From: Trichopus zeylanicus subsp. travancoricus
Taxonomy: Eukaryota > Streptophyta > Magnoliopsida > Dioscoreales > Dioscoreaceae
Length of the DNA: 64,000 nucleotides
Direction of reading: 5' to 3'
Assembly (NCBI GenBank): GCA_005019695.1
Contig: RXID01014379.1
Span: 285,040-349,039 of the forward strand
Shown here in pieces: positions 54,011 to 64,000 of this stretch. Below the pieces are notes generated by a model. It did not search any database and had not been told where the DNA came from. It worked only from the letters and a program-made list of their open reading frames with translations. The translations under genes and the position numbers were made by a program. Numbering within the stretch: position 1 is the first letter of the stretch; each line of letters starts with the position of its first letter.

Positions 54011-54846
54011 GACAGATGCAATTGTCGATAAATACTATTTCAAATATATCAAAAAAATAAAAAAATAATATTGTAAATACACACACTTAACCCTATGAAA
54101 ATATAGTTTCAAATATTTAGAAAAATAAAAATTAAATTTTAAACGCACAATACAGTTTGATTTGCTGAAAAATAAATAATAAAATTTTAAACACAAAGAA
54201 TTAAGTTCACTGTGCCAAATAAACATTGCTATTTGTAGACGCCATTTTAAATATTTTTAAAAAATAAAATATAAAATTTTAACTACATGGAGTTTTTTTC
54301 ATTATTTCCAAACAGACGAACAAATCTGTAAACACGTGATTAAATAATTTTTCAAATAAAATCTTATACATAGACTTAAGCTTCGTTTCTAGAATAGACA
54401 CAAACTTTCTCTGAACTCATTTGAAAGATACTTTAAAAATGAAAAATAAAATTGTTGAGTGCAAAGCCTTAAATTCTTTTTCGAGACAGCGCAAATATAT
54501 AATAAACCCATTTGAACAAATGTTTTTCCCAACAAAAGTTTAAAGACGTAACTTAAGGAGGTTCAAAAGCTTTTTTATGATAGATGACCACTGTGTAAAA
54601 CACCAATTTGAATGTTAAAAAAAATAGAAAATAAAATTTTAAATATATAGACTTAAGTTTATTTTTCTCAATAGAAATAACAATCTGTAAATACTACTCC
54701 AAATATTTTAAAAATAGAAAATCAAATATTAAATACACAGAGCCAATTTTACTTTCTAGATAGATGTCATTATTTGCAAATATGATTCTAGATATACCAA
54801 AAAAGAAAATAAAATTTTAAATATGATACTTAAGTTTATTTTTTTA
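54011..54846. repeat. U25 (836 bp), with the longest burst of errors at 54,290-54,620
   Basis: About 330 bp carry scattered single-base insertions, losses and substitutions (cacgtgattaaataatt, aaggaggttcaaaagc). Both flanks are normal, and the unit remains alignable throughout. Confidence 0.88.
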
Positions 54847-55669
54847 CACAGATGCAAATGTCGATAAATACTATTTCAAATATATCAAAAAAAATAAAAA
54901 AAATAATATTGTAAATACACACACTTAACCCTCTGAAAATATAGTTTCAAATATTTAGAAAAACAAAAAATTAAATTTTAAAGGCACAATACTGTTTGAT
55001 TTTCTTAAAAATAAATAATAAAATTTTAAACACAAAGAATTAAGTTCACTATGCCAAATAAACATTGCTACATATAGTCGCCATTCTAAATATTTTTAAA
55101 AAATAAAATATAAAATTTTAACTACAAGGAGTTTAGTTCATAATTTCCAAACAGAAGAACAATCTATAAACACTGATTCAAATATTTTTGAAAAATAAAA
55201 TCTTAATACATAGACTTAAGCTTCGTTTCTAGATAGACATAACTTTCTATGAACATCATTTTAAATACTTCAAAAAAATGAAAAATAAAATTTTGAGTGT
55301 AAAAACTTAATTTCTTTACAGAGGCAAAAATTTATAAACACCATTTGAAAAATTTTTTTCAAACAAAATTTTAAAGACGTAAACTTAGGTTTGCTTTTTT
55401 TGATAGTTGCAACTGTGTATAAACACCAATTTGAATGTTATAAAAAAGAGAAAATAAAATTTTAAATATATAGACTTAAGTTTATTTTTCTCAGTAGAAA
55501 TAACAATCTGTAAATACTATTCCAAATATTTTAAACATAGAAAATCAAATATTAAATACACAGAGTCAATTTTACTTTCTAGATAGATGTCATTATTTGC
55601 AAATATGATTCTCGATATACCAAAAAAGAAAAGAAAATTTTAAATATGATACTTAAGTTTATTTTTTTA
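54847..55669. repeat. U26 (823 bp)
   Basis: Copy of the U19 type: cacagatgcaaatgtcg, catatagtcgcc, gttcataatttcc and the short slot 14. Confidence 0.92.
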
Positions 55670-56397
55670 GACAGATGCAATTGTCGATAAATTCTACTTC
55701 AAATATATCAAAAAAAAAATATTGTAAATACACACACTTAACCCTCTGAAAATATAGTTTCAAATATTTAGAAAAACAAAAAATTAAATTTTAAACGCAC
55801 AATACAGTTTGATTTTCTGAAAAATAAATAATAAAATTTTAAACACAAAGAATTAAGTTCACTATGCCAAATAAACATTGCTATTTGTAGACGCCATTTT
55901 AAATATTTTTAAAAAATGAAATATAAAATTTTAAATACATGGAGGTTAGTTTATTATTTCAAAACAGACGAACAATCTGTAAACACTGAGTCAAATATTT
56001 TTCAAAAATAAAATCTTAATACATAGACTTAAGCTTCTTTTCTAGATAGACACAACTTTCTATGAACATCATTTTAAAAATTTTTTTCAAACAAAATTTT
56101 AAAGACGTAAACTTAGGTTTGCTTTTTTTGATAGTTGCAATAGTGTATAAACCCCAATTTGAATGTTATAAAAAATAGAAAATAAAATTTCAAATATATA
56201 GACTTAAGTTTATTTTTCTCAGTAGAAATAACAATCTGTAAATACTACTCCAAATATTTTAAAAATAGAAAATCAAATATTAAATACACAGAGCCAATTT
56301 TACTTTCTAGATAGATGACATTATTTTCAAATATGATTCTAGAGATACCAAAAAAGAAAATAAAATTTTAAATATGATACTTAAGTTTATTTTTTTA
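55670..56397. repeat. U27 (728 bp), one monomer deleted
   Basis: Near 56,072 gaacatcattttaaa joins directly to aatttttttcaaacaaa, removing about 92-95 bp, the length of one monomer (slot 14), between similar T-rich/A-rich stretches. Confidence 0.92.
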
Positions 56398-57233
56398 GAC
56401 AGATGCAATTATCGATAAATACTACTTCAAATATATCAGAAAAATAAAAAAAAATAATATTGTAAATACACACACTTAAGCCACTGAAAATATAGTTTCA
56501 AATATTTAGAAAAATAAAAATAAAATTTTAAACGCACAATACAGTTTGATTTTCTGAAAAATAAATAATAAAAATTTAAACACAAAGAATTAAGTTCACT
56601 ATGCCAAATAAACATTGCTATTTGTAGACGCCATTTTAAATATTTTTAAAAAATAAAATACAAAATTTTAAATACATGGAGTTTAGTTCATTATTTCAAA
56701 ATAGGCGAACAATCTGTAAACACAGATTCAAATATTTTTAAAAAATAAAATCTTAATACATAGACTTAAGCTTCTTTTCTAGATAGACACAACTTTCTAT
56801 GAACATCATTTTAAATACTTTAAAAAATGAAAAATAAAATTTTGAGTATAAAAACTTAATTTCTTTTTCTAGACAGACGCAAAAATTTATAAACACCATT
56901 TCGAAATTTTTTTTCAAACAAAATTTTAAAGACGTATACTTAGGTTTGCTTTTTTTGATAGTTGCAACAGTGTGTAAACAGCAATTTGAATGTTATAAAA
57001 AATAGAAAATAAAATTTTAAATATATAGTCTTAAGTTTATTTTTCTCAATAGAAATAACAATCTGTAAATACTATTCCAAATATTTTAAAAATAGAAAAT
57101 CAAATATTAAATACACAGAGCCAATTTTACTTTCTAGATAGATGTCATTATTTGCAAATATGATTCTAGATATACCAAAAAAAAAATAAAATTTTAAATA
57201 TGATACTTAAGTTTATTTTTTTACACAGATGCA
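56398..57233. repeat. U28 (836 bp)
   Basis: Near-copy of U18 outside the U18 burst: tttcaaaataggcg, catttcgaaattt, gtatacttagg, gtgtgtaaacagcaa. Confidence 0.92.
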
Positions 57234-58044
57234 AATGTCGATAAATACTATTTCAAATATATCAAAAAAAATAAAAAAAATAATATTGTAAATACACACA
57301 CTTAACCCTCTGAAAATATAGTTTCAAATATTTAGAAAAACAAAAAATTAAATTTTAAAGGCACAATACTGTTTGATTTTCTGAAAAATAAATAATAAAA
57401 TTTTAAACACAAAGAATTAAGTTCACTATGCCAAATAAACATTGCTATATATAGTCGCCATTCTAAATATTTTTAAAAAATAAAATATAAAATTTTAACT
57501 ACATGGAGTTTAGTTCATAATTTCCAAACAGAAGAACAATCTATAAACACTGATTCAAATATTTTTGAAAAATAAAATCTTAATACATAGACTTAAGCTT
57601 CGTTTCTAGATAGACATAACTTTCTATGAACATCATTTTAAATACTTCAAAAAAATGAAAAATAAAATTTTGAGTGTAAAAACTTAATTTCTTTACAGAC
57701 GCAAAAATTTATAAACACCATTTGAAAAATTTTTTCAAACAAAATTTTAAAGACGTAAACTTAGGTTTGCTTTTTTTGATAGTTGCAACTGTGTATAAAC
57801 ACCAATTTGAATGTTATAAAAAATAGAAAATAAAATTTCAAATATATAGACTTAAGTTTATTTTTCTCAATAGAAATAACAATCTGTAAATACTACTCCA
57901 AATATTTAAAAATAGAAAATCAAATATTAAATACACAGAGCCAATTTTACTTTCTAGATAGATGTCATTATTTGCAAATATGATTCTAGATATACCAAAA
58001 AAGAAAATAAAATTTTAAATATGATACTTAAATTTATTTTTTTA
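57234..58044. repeat. U29 (811 bp)
   Basis: Near-copy of U19 (offset 8162 bp by anchor), following a near-copy of U18. The pair is thus a two-unit duplication. Confidence 0.92.
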
Positions 58045-58863
58045 GACAGATGCAATTGTCGATAAATTCTACTTCAAATATATCAAAAAAAAAATAATAT
58101 TGTAAATACACACACTTAACCCTCTGAAAATATAGTTTCAAATATTTAGAAAAATAAAAATTAAATTTTAAACGCACAATACAGTTTGATTTTCTGAAAA
58201 ATAAATAATAAAATTTTAAACACAAAGAATTAAGTTCAGTATGCCAAATAAACATTGCTATTTGTAGACGCCATTTTAAATATTTTTAAAAAATAAAATA
58301 TAAAATTCTAACTACATGGAGTTTATTTCATTAGTTCTAAACAGACGAACAATCTGTAAACACAGATTCAAATATTTTTAAAAAATAAAATCTTAATACA
58401 GAGACTTAAGCTTCTTTTCTAGATAGACACAACTTTCTATGAACATCATTTTAAATACTTCAAAAAATGAAAAATAAAATTTTGAGTGTAACGACTTAAT
58501 TTCTTTTTCTAGACAGGGGGAAAAAATTATAAACACCATTTCAAAATTTTTTTTCAAACAAAATTTTAAAGACTTAAACTTAGGTTTGCTTTTTTTGATA
58601 GATGCAACAGTGTCTAAACACCAATTTGAATGTTATAAAAACTAGAAAATAAAATTTAAATATATAGACTTAAGTTTATTTTTCTCAGTAGAAATAACAA
58701 TCTGTAAATACTACTCCAAATATTTTAAAAATAGAAAATCAAATATTAAATACACAGAGCCAATTTTACTTTCTAGATAGATGTCATTATTTGCAAATAT
58801 GATTCTAGATATACCAAAAAAGAAAATAAAATTTTAAATATGATACTTAAGTTTATTTTTTTA
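58045..58863. repeat. U30 (819 bp)
   Basis: Starts like U20 (cgataaattctacttc) and continues like U14 (ttcagtatgcc, cattagttctaaac, gacaggggg); a junction between two unit types lies inside it. Confidence 0.9.
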
Positions 58864-59685
58864 GACAGATGCAATTGTCGATAAATACTATTTCAAATAT
58901 ATCAAAAAAAAAAAAATAATATTGTAAATACACACACTTAACCCTCTGAAAATATAGTTTCAAATATTTAGAAAAATAAAAATTAAATTTTAAAAGCACA
59001 ATACAGTTTGATTTTCTGAAAAATAAATAATAAACTTGTAAACACAAAGAATTAAGTTCACTATGCCAAATAAACATTGCTATTTGTAGACGCCATTTTA
59101 AATATTTTTAAAAAATAAAATATAAAATTTTAAATACATGGAGTTTAGTTCCTTATTTCCAAACAGGCGAACAATCTATAAACACTGATTCAAATATTTT
59201 TCAAAAATAAAATCTTAATACATAGACTTAAGCTTCTTTTCTAGATAGACACAACTTTCTATGAACATCATTTTAAATACTTTAAAAAATGAAAAATAAA
59301 ATTTTGAGTGCAAAGACTTAATTTTTTTTCTAGACAGACGCAAAAATTTATAACATCCATTTCAAAAATTTTTTTCAAACAAAATTTTAAAGACGTAAAC
59401 TTAGGTTTGCTTTTTTTGATAGTTGCAACAGTGTCTAAACACCAATTTGAATGTTATAAAAAATAGAAAATAAAATTTCAAATATATAGACTTAAGTTTA
59501 TTTTTCTCAGTAGAAATAACAATCTGTAAATACTACTCCAAATATTTTAAAAATAGAAAATTAAATATTAAATACACAGAGCCAATTTTACTTTCTAGAT
59601 AGATGTCATTATTTGCAAGTATGATTCTCGATATACGAAAAAAGAAAATAAAATTTTCAATATGATACTTAAGTTTATTTTTTTA
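58864..59685. repeat. U31 (822 bp)
   Basis: Complete unit of the U15/U20 type (aaacttgtaaacac, ataacatccattt), ending with gcaagtatgattctcgat as U24. Confidence 0.9.
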
Positions 59686-60503
59686 GACAGATGCAATTGT
59701 CGATAAATTCTACTTCAAATATATCAAAAAAAAAATATTGTAAATACACACACTTAACTCTCTGAAAATATAGTTTCAAATATTTAGAAAAACAAAAAAT
59801 TAAATTTTCAACGCACAATACAGTTTGATTTTCTGAAAAATAAATAATAAAATTTTAAACACAAAGAATTAAGTTCACTGTGCCAAATAAACATTGCTAT
59901 TTGTAGACGCCATTTTAAATATTTTTAAAAAATAAAATATAAAATTTTAACTACATGGAGTTTTTTTCATTATTTCCAAACAGACGAACAATCTGTAAAC
60001 ACTGATTCAAATATTTTTCAAAAATAAAATCTTAATACATAGACTTAAGCTTCTTTTCTAGATAGACACAACTTTCTATGAACATCATTTTAAATACTTT
60101 AAAAAATGAAAAATAAAATTTTGAGTGCAAAGACTTAATTTCTTTTTCTAGACAGATGCAAAAATTTATAAACAGCATTTCAAAATTTTTTTTCAAACAA
60201 AATTTTAAAGACGTAAACTTAGGTTTGCTTTTTTTGATAGTTGCAACAGTGTATAAACACCAATTTGAATGTTATAAAAAATAGAAAATAAAATTTCAAA
60301 TATATAGACTTAAGTTTATTTTTCTCAGTAGAAATAACAATCTGTAAATACTACTCCAAATATTTTAAAAATAGAAAATCAAATATTAAATACAAAGAGC
60401 CAATTTTACTTTCTAGATAGATGTTATTATTTGCAAATATGATTCTTGATATACCAAAAAAGAAAAGAAAATTTTAAATATGATACTTAAATTTATTTTT
60501 TTA
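59686..60503. repeat. U32 (818 bp)
   Basis: Complete unit; cactgtgccaaat and gagtttttttcattatt as in U25. Its 3' end (gatgttattatttgc, gattcttgatatacc) is the U13 type. Confidence 0.9.
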
Positions 60504-61322
60504 GACAGATGCAATTTCGATAAATTCAATTTCAAATATATCAAAAAAAAATAATATTGTAAATACACACACTTAACCCTCTGAAAATATAGTTTCAAAT
60601 ATTTAGAAAAACAAAAAATTAAATTTTAAACGCACAATACAGTTTGATTTTCTGAAAAATAAATAATAAAATTTTAAACACAAAGAATTAAGTTCAGTAT
60701 GCCAAATAAACATTGCTATTTGTAGACGCCATTTTAAATATTTTTAAAAAATAAAATATAAAATTCTAACTACATGGAGTTTATTTCATTCGTTCTAAAC
60801 AGACGAAAAATCTGTAAACACAGATTCAAATATTTTTAAAAAATAAAATCTTAATACAGAGACTTAAGCTTCTTTTCTAGATAGACACAACTTTCTATGA
60901 ACATCATTTTAAATACTTCAAAAAATGAAAAATAAAATTTTGAGTGTAACGACTTAATTTCTTTTTCTAGACAGGGGGAAAAAATTATAAACACCATTTC
61001 AAAATTTTTTTTCAAACAAAATTTTAAAGACTTAAACTTAGGTTTTCTTTTTTTGATAGATGCAACTGTGTATAAACACCAATTTGAATGTTATAAAAAC
61101 TAGAAAATAAAATTTTAAATATATAGACTTAAGTTTATTTTTCTCAATAGAAATAACAATCTGTAAATACTACTCCAAATATTTTAAAAATAGAAAATCA
61201 AATATTAAATACACAGAGCCAATTTTACTTTCTAGATAGATGTCATTATTTGCAAATATGATTCTAGATATACCAAAAAAGAAAATAAAATTTTAAATAT
61301 GATACTTAAGTTTATTTTTTTA
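60504..61322. repeat. U33 (819 bp)
   Basis: Near-copy of U14 (offset 15,537 bp): ttcagtatgcc, gttctaaacagacga, gacagggggaaaaa. Anchor lacks a G (caatttcgat). Confidence 0.9.
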
Positions 61323-62138
61323 GACAGATGCAATTGTCGATAAATACTATTTCAAATATATCAAAAAAAAATAATATTGTAAATACACACACTTAACCCT
61401 CTGAAATATAGTTTCAAATATTTAGAAAAATAAAAATTAAATTTTAAACGCACAATACAGTTTGATTTTCTGAAAAATAAATAATAAAATTTTAAACACA
61501 AAGAATTAAGTTCACTATGCCAATTAAACATTACTATTTGTAGACGCCATTTTAAATATTTTTTAAAAATAAAATATAAAATTTTAAATACATGGAGTTT
61601 AGTTCATTATTTCCAAACAGGCGAACAATCTATAAACACTGATTCAAATATTTTTCAAAAATAAAATCTTAATACATAGACTTAAGGCTTGCTTGTAGAA
61701 TAGCCACAACTTTTTGAACATCATGTTACTCCTTGAAAAATGAAAAATTCACATTTTGAGTGCCAACGACGTAATTTTGTTTGCTAGACCGACCGCAAAA
61801 AAGTTTAGAACAGCCATTCAAAATTGTTTTAAACAAAATTTAAAGACGTAAACTTAGGTTTGCTTTTTTTGATAGTTGCAACAGTGTCTAAACACCAATT
61901 TGAATGTTATAAAAAATAGAAAATAAAATTTCAAATATATAGACTTAAGTTTATTTTTCTCAGTAGAAGTAACAATCTGTAAATACTACTCCAAATATTT
62001 TAAAAATAGAAAATCAAATATTAAATACACAGAGCCAATTTTACTTTCTAGATAGATGTCATTATTTGCAAATATGATTCTAGATATACCAAAAAAGAAA
62101 ATAAAATTTTAAATATGATACTTAAGTTTATTTTTTTA
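61323..62138. repeat. U34 (816 bp), with a burst of changes at 61,680-61,855
   Basis: Normal at both ends, caggcgaacaatctat as U15. The middle 170 bp is disturbed (aaggcttgcttgtagaatag, ccgaccgcaaaaaag), which also removes the HindIII site. Confidence 0.88.
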
Positions 62139-62980
62139 GACAGATGCAATTGTCGATAAATACTATTTCAAATATATCAAAAAAAGATAATATTGTAAAT
62201 ACACACACTTAACCCTCAGAAAATATAGTTTCAAATATTTTGAAAAATAAAAATTAAATTTTAAACGCACAATACAGTTTGATTTTCTAAAAAATAAATA
62301 ATAAAATTTTAAACACAAAGAATTAAGTTCACTATGCCAAATAAACATTGCTATTTGTAGACGCCATTTTAAATATTTTTAAGAAATAAAATATAAAATT
62401 TTAAATACATGGAGTTTAGTTCATTATTTCCAAACAGGCGAACAATCTGTAAATACTGATTCAAATATTTTTAAAAAATAAAATCTTAATACATAGACTT
62501 AAGCTTCTTTTCTAAATAGACACAACTTTCTAAGAACATCATTTTAAATACTTTAAAAAATGAAAAATAAAATTTTGAGTGTAAAGACTTAATTTCTTTT
62601 TTAGAAGATGCAAACATTATAACAGCACTTCCTCATTTTTTTCAAACAAAATTAAAGACGTCAAACTTAGGTTTTTGCTTTTTTGGATAGATGCAATCTG
62701 TATAAACACCTTTGGAATTGTTACTTAAAAAATAGAAATTAACATTTTTAAATCTATAGTTTGAAAGTTTATTTTTTCAGTAGAAATAGAAATAACAATC
62801 TGTACAATATCTATTCCAAATATTTTACAAATAGAAATCAAAAATTACATTTTTTTTTTTTTTTTACAACAGAGCCAATTTTACTTTCTAGGATAGATGT
62901 ATTTTATTTGGAAACATGATTCTTGATATACCAAAAAAGAAAATAAAATTTTAAATATGATACTTAAGTTTATTTTTTTA
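62139..62980. repeat. U35 (842 bp), with a burst of changes at 62,600-62,905
   Basis: Starts with the U1 variants (aaaagataatattg, aaccctcagaaa). The last third is disturbed by many indels and contains a T run of about 16 at 62,850-62,865 where other units have attaaatacac. Confidence 0.88.
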
Positions 62981-63807
62981 GACAGATGCAATTGTCGATA
63001 AATACTACTTCAAATATATCAAAAAAATAAAAAAACTAATATTGTAAATACACACACTTAACCCTCTGAAAATATAGTTTCAAATATTTAGAAAAACAAA
63101 AAATTAAATTTTAAACTCAAAATTCAGTTTGATTTGCTGAAAAATAAATAATAAAATTTTAAACACAAAGAATTAAGTTCACTATGCCAAATAAACATTG
63201 CTATTTGTAGACGCCATTTTAAATATTTCTAAAAAATAAAATATAAAATTTTAACTACATGGAGTTTAGTTCATTATTTCCAAACACACGAACAATCTGT
63301 AAACACTGAGTCAAATATTTTTCAAAAATAAAATCTTAATACATAGACTTAAGCTTCTTTTCTAGATAGACACAACTTTCTATGAACATCATTTTAAATA
63401 CTTCAAAAAATGAAAAATAAAATTTTGAGTGTAAAGACTTAATTTCTTTTTCTACACAGAAGCAAAAATTTATAAACAGCATTTCCACATTTTTTTTCAA
63501 ACAAAATTTTAAAGACGTAAACTTAGGTTTGCTTTTTTTGATAGATGCAACTCTGTATAAACACCAATTTGAATGTTATAAAAAATAGAAAATAAAAATT
63601 TGAATATATAGACTTAAGTTTATTTTTCTCAGTAGAAATAACAATCTGTAAATACTACTCCAAATATTTTAAACATAGAAAATCAAATATTAAATACACA
63701 GAGCCAATTTTTCTTTCTAGATAGATGTCATTATTTGCAAATATGATTCTCGATATACCAAAAAAGAAAATAAAATTTTAAATATGATACTTAAGTTTAT
63801 TTTTTTA
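62981..63807. repeat. U36 (827 bp)
   Basis: Near-copy of U16, including aaaaactaatattg, caaaattcagtttgattt and cagcatttccacat. Confidence 0.92.
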
Positions 63808-64000
63808 GACAGATGCAATTGTCGATAAATACTATTTCAAATATATCAAAAAAAAAAAAATATTATAAATACACACACTTAACCGTCTGAAAATATAGTT
63901 TCAAATATTTAGAAAAACAAAAAATTAAATTTTAAAAGCGCAATACAGTTTGATTTTCTAAAAAATAAATAATAAAATTTTAAACACAAAGAATTAAGTT
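63808..64000. repeat. U37: last, partial unit
   Basis: Near-copy of the start of U17 (ttaaccgtctgaaaa, aaaagcgcaatac). The array continues past the window end. Confidence 0.92.

Larger units (their letters stand above)
1..64000. repeat. Satellite DNA array, about 88-bp monomer, fills the window
   Basis: The sequence is an uninterrupted head-to-tail series of degenerate monomers, mostly 82-92 bp. Each reads, in order: an A-rich/T-rich linker ending in aaattttaaat; acacagacttaag; tttgcttttctagatag; atgcaactatctgtaaa; caccatttcaaatatt. All monomers lie in the same orientation; I saw no inverted segment. No transposon ends, tRNA, rRNA, CRISPR-like spacing or credible coding region interrupts it. 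Two tiers are present: an old multi-kilobase HOR (left half) and a young 822-bp HOR (right half). Likely heterochromatin of a eukaryote; centromeric position is an inference, not shown. Confidence 0.95.
34021..64000. repeat. Young higher-order repeat array, about 822-bp unit, nine monomers
   Basis: The anchor gacagatgcaattgtcgat occurs 37 times (a few with one to three changes) at a spacing of 811-842 bp, with exceptions of 586, 728 and 806 bp where internal deletions occurred. A representative unit has monomer starts at 35519, 35611, 35696, 35786, 35868, 35959, 36047, 36139 and 36230, with the next unit at 36345: eight intervals of 82-92 bp and one composite of 115 bp. Units look near-identical over most of their length, far more alike than the old-HOR copies. 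Most carry one HindIII site (aagctt), so a ladder of about 822 bp is predicted. Confidence 0.92.

Noticed and set aside
34535..62348. Recurring minus-strand open frame of about 61-73 codons starting MFIWHSELNS, seen in many 822-bp units
   Set aside because: It recurs because the DNA repeats. It crosses monomer boundaries and the founder joint, is rich in F, Y, L and K as expected from AT-rich sequence, is broken or shifted in other units by small indels, and has no recognisable domain.
1..64000. CRISPR array (regularly spaced repeats)
   Set aside because: The whole monomer is repeated, including the would-be spacers. Repeats are degenerate and much longer than CRISPR repeats, and there are no cas genes.
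1..64000. CENP-B box or known centromeric satellite
   Set aside because: I saw no motif with the CENP-B box's required CG-containing core, and I do not recognise the monomer from any named family. Centromere identity is left as a hypothesis.
1..64000. Bacterial or organelle origin suggested by low GC
   Set aside because: No genes over 64 kb, and a multi-tier tandem repeat of this kind is not known from bacteria or organelles. Nuclear heterochromatin is far more likely.

Overview
The whole window is satellite DNA with no gene I can support. It is very AT-rich and built head-to-tail, always in the same orientation, from one degenerate monomer of about 82-92 bp. Each monomer has an A-rich/T-rich linker, a CTTAAG-type block (acagacttaagtttgctttt), an agatagatgcaactatct block, and a caccatttcaaatatt block. 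Such a gene-free, kilobase-ordered satellite points to eukaryotic heterochromatin (centromeric, pericentromeric or subtelomeric). I cannot name the organism. CG/TG/CA alternation at matching positions suggests a genome with CpG methylation.

Region 1 (1 to about 34,020) is an old higher-order repeat (HOR). I traced about 56 distinguishable monomer slots in a fixed order; the full unit is about 4.9 kb. Eight successive copies can be followed, with anchor spacings of 5619, 4289, 5540, 5673, 4457, 3374 and 1511 bp before a truncated last copy. The length differences come from in-register losses or duplications of whole monomer runs: a slot 5-14 duplication in copy 1, a slot 16-23 duplication in copy 4, loss of slots 3-19 in copy 6, and loss of slots 16-54 in copy 7. 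About 1 kb of monomers in copy 3 is unlike the other copies.

Region 2 (about 34,021 to the end) is a young, homogeneous array of an about 822-bp repeat: 36 complete anchor-to-anchor units plus partial units at both edges. The 822-bp unit is nine consecutive monomers homologous to slots 10-20 of the old HOR, closed by an out-of-register joint, and carrying a private 24-bp deletion. The young array therefore appears to have been seeded from one segment of the old HOR. Within it there is a further layer: about 3.3-kb (four-unit) periodicity at 35.3-44.2 kb, and block duplications at offsets of about 8.2, 15.5 and 16.4 kb.

Several short stretches (about 40.1, 48.3, 54.3-54.6, 61.7 and 62.6-62.9 kb) carry bursts of indels and substitutions inside otherwise near-identical units. 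They look more like local assembly or read error than biology. All open reading frames are short, mostly on the minus strand, and recur only because the repeat recurs. Slot numbers, unit names (U0-U37) and anchors are mine, assigned by reading; percent identities were not computed.
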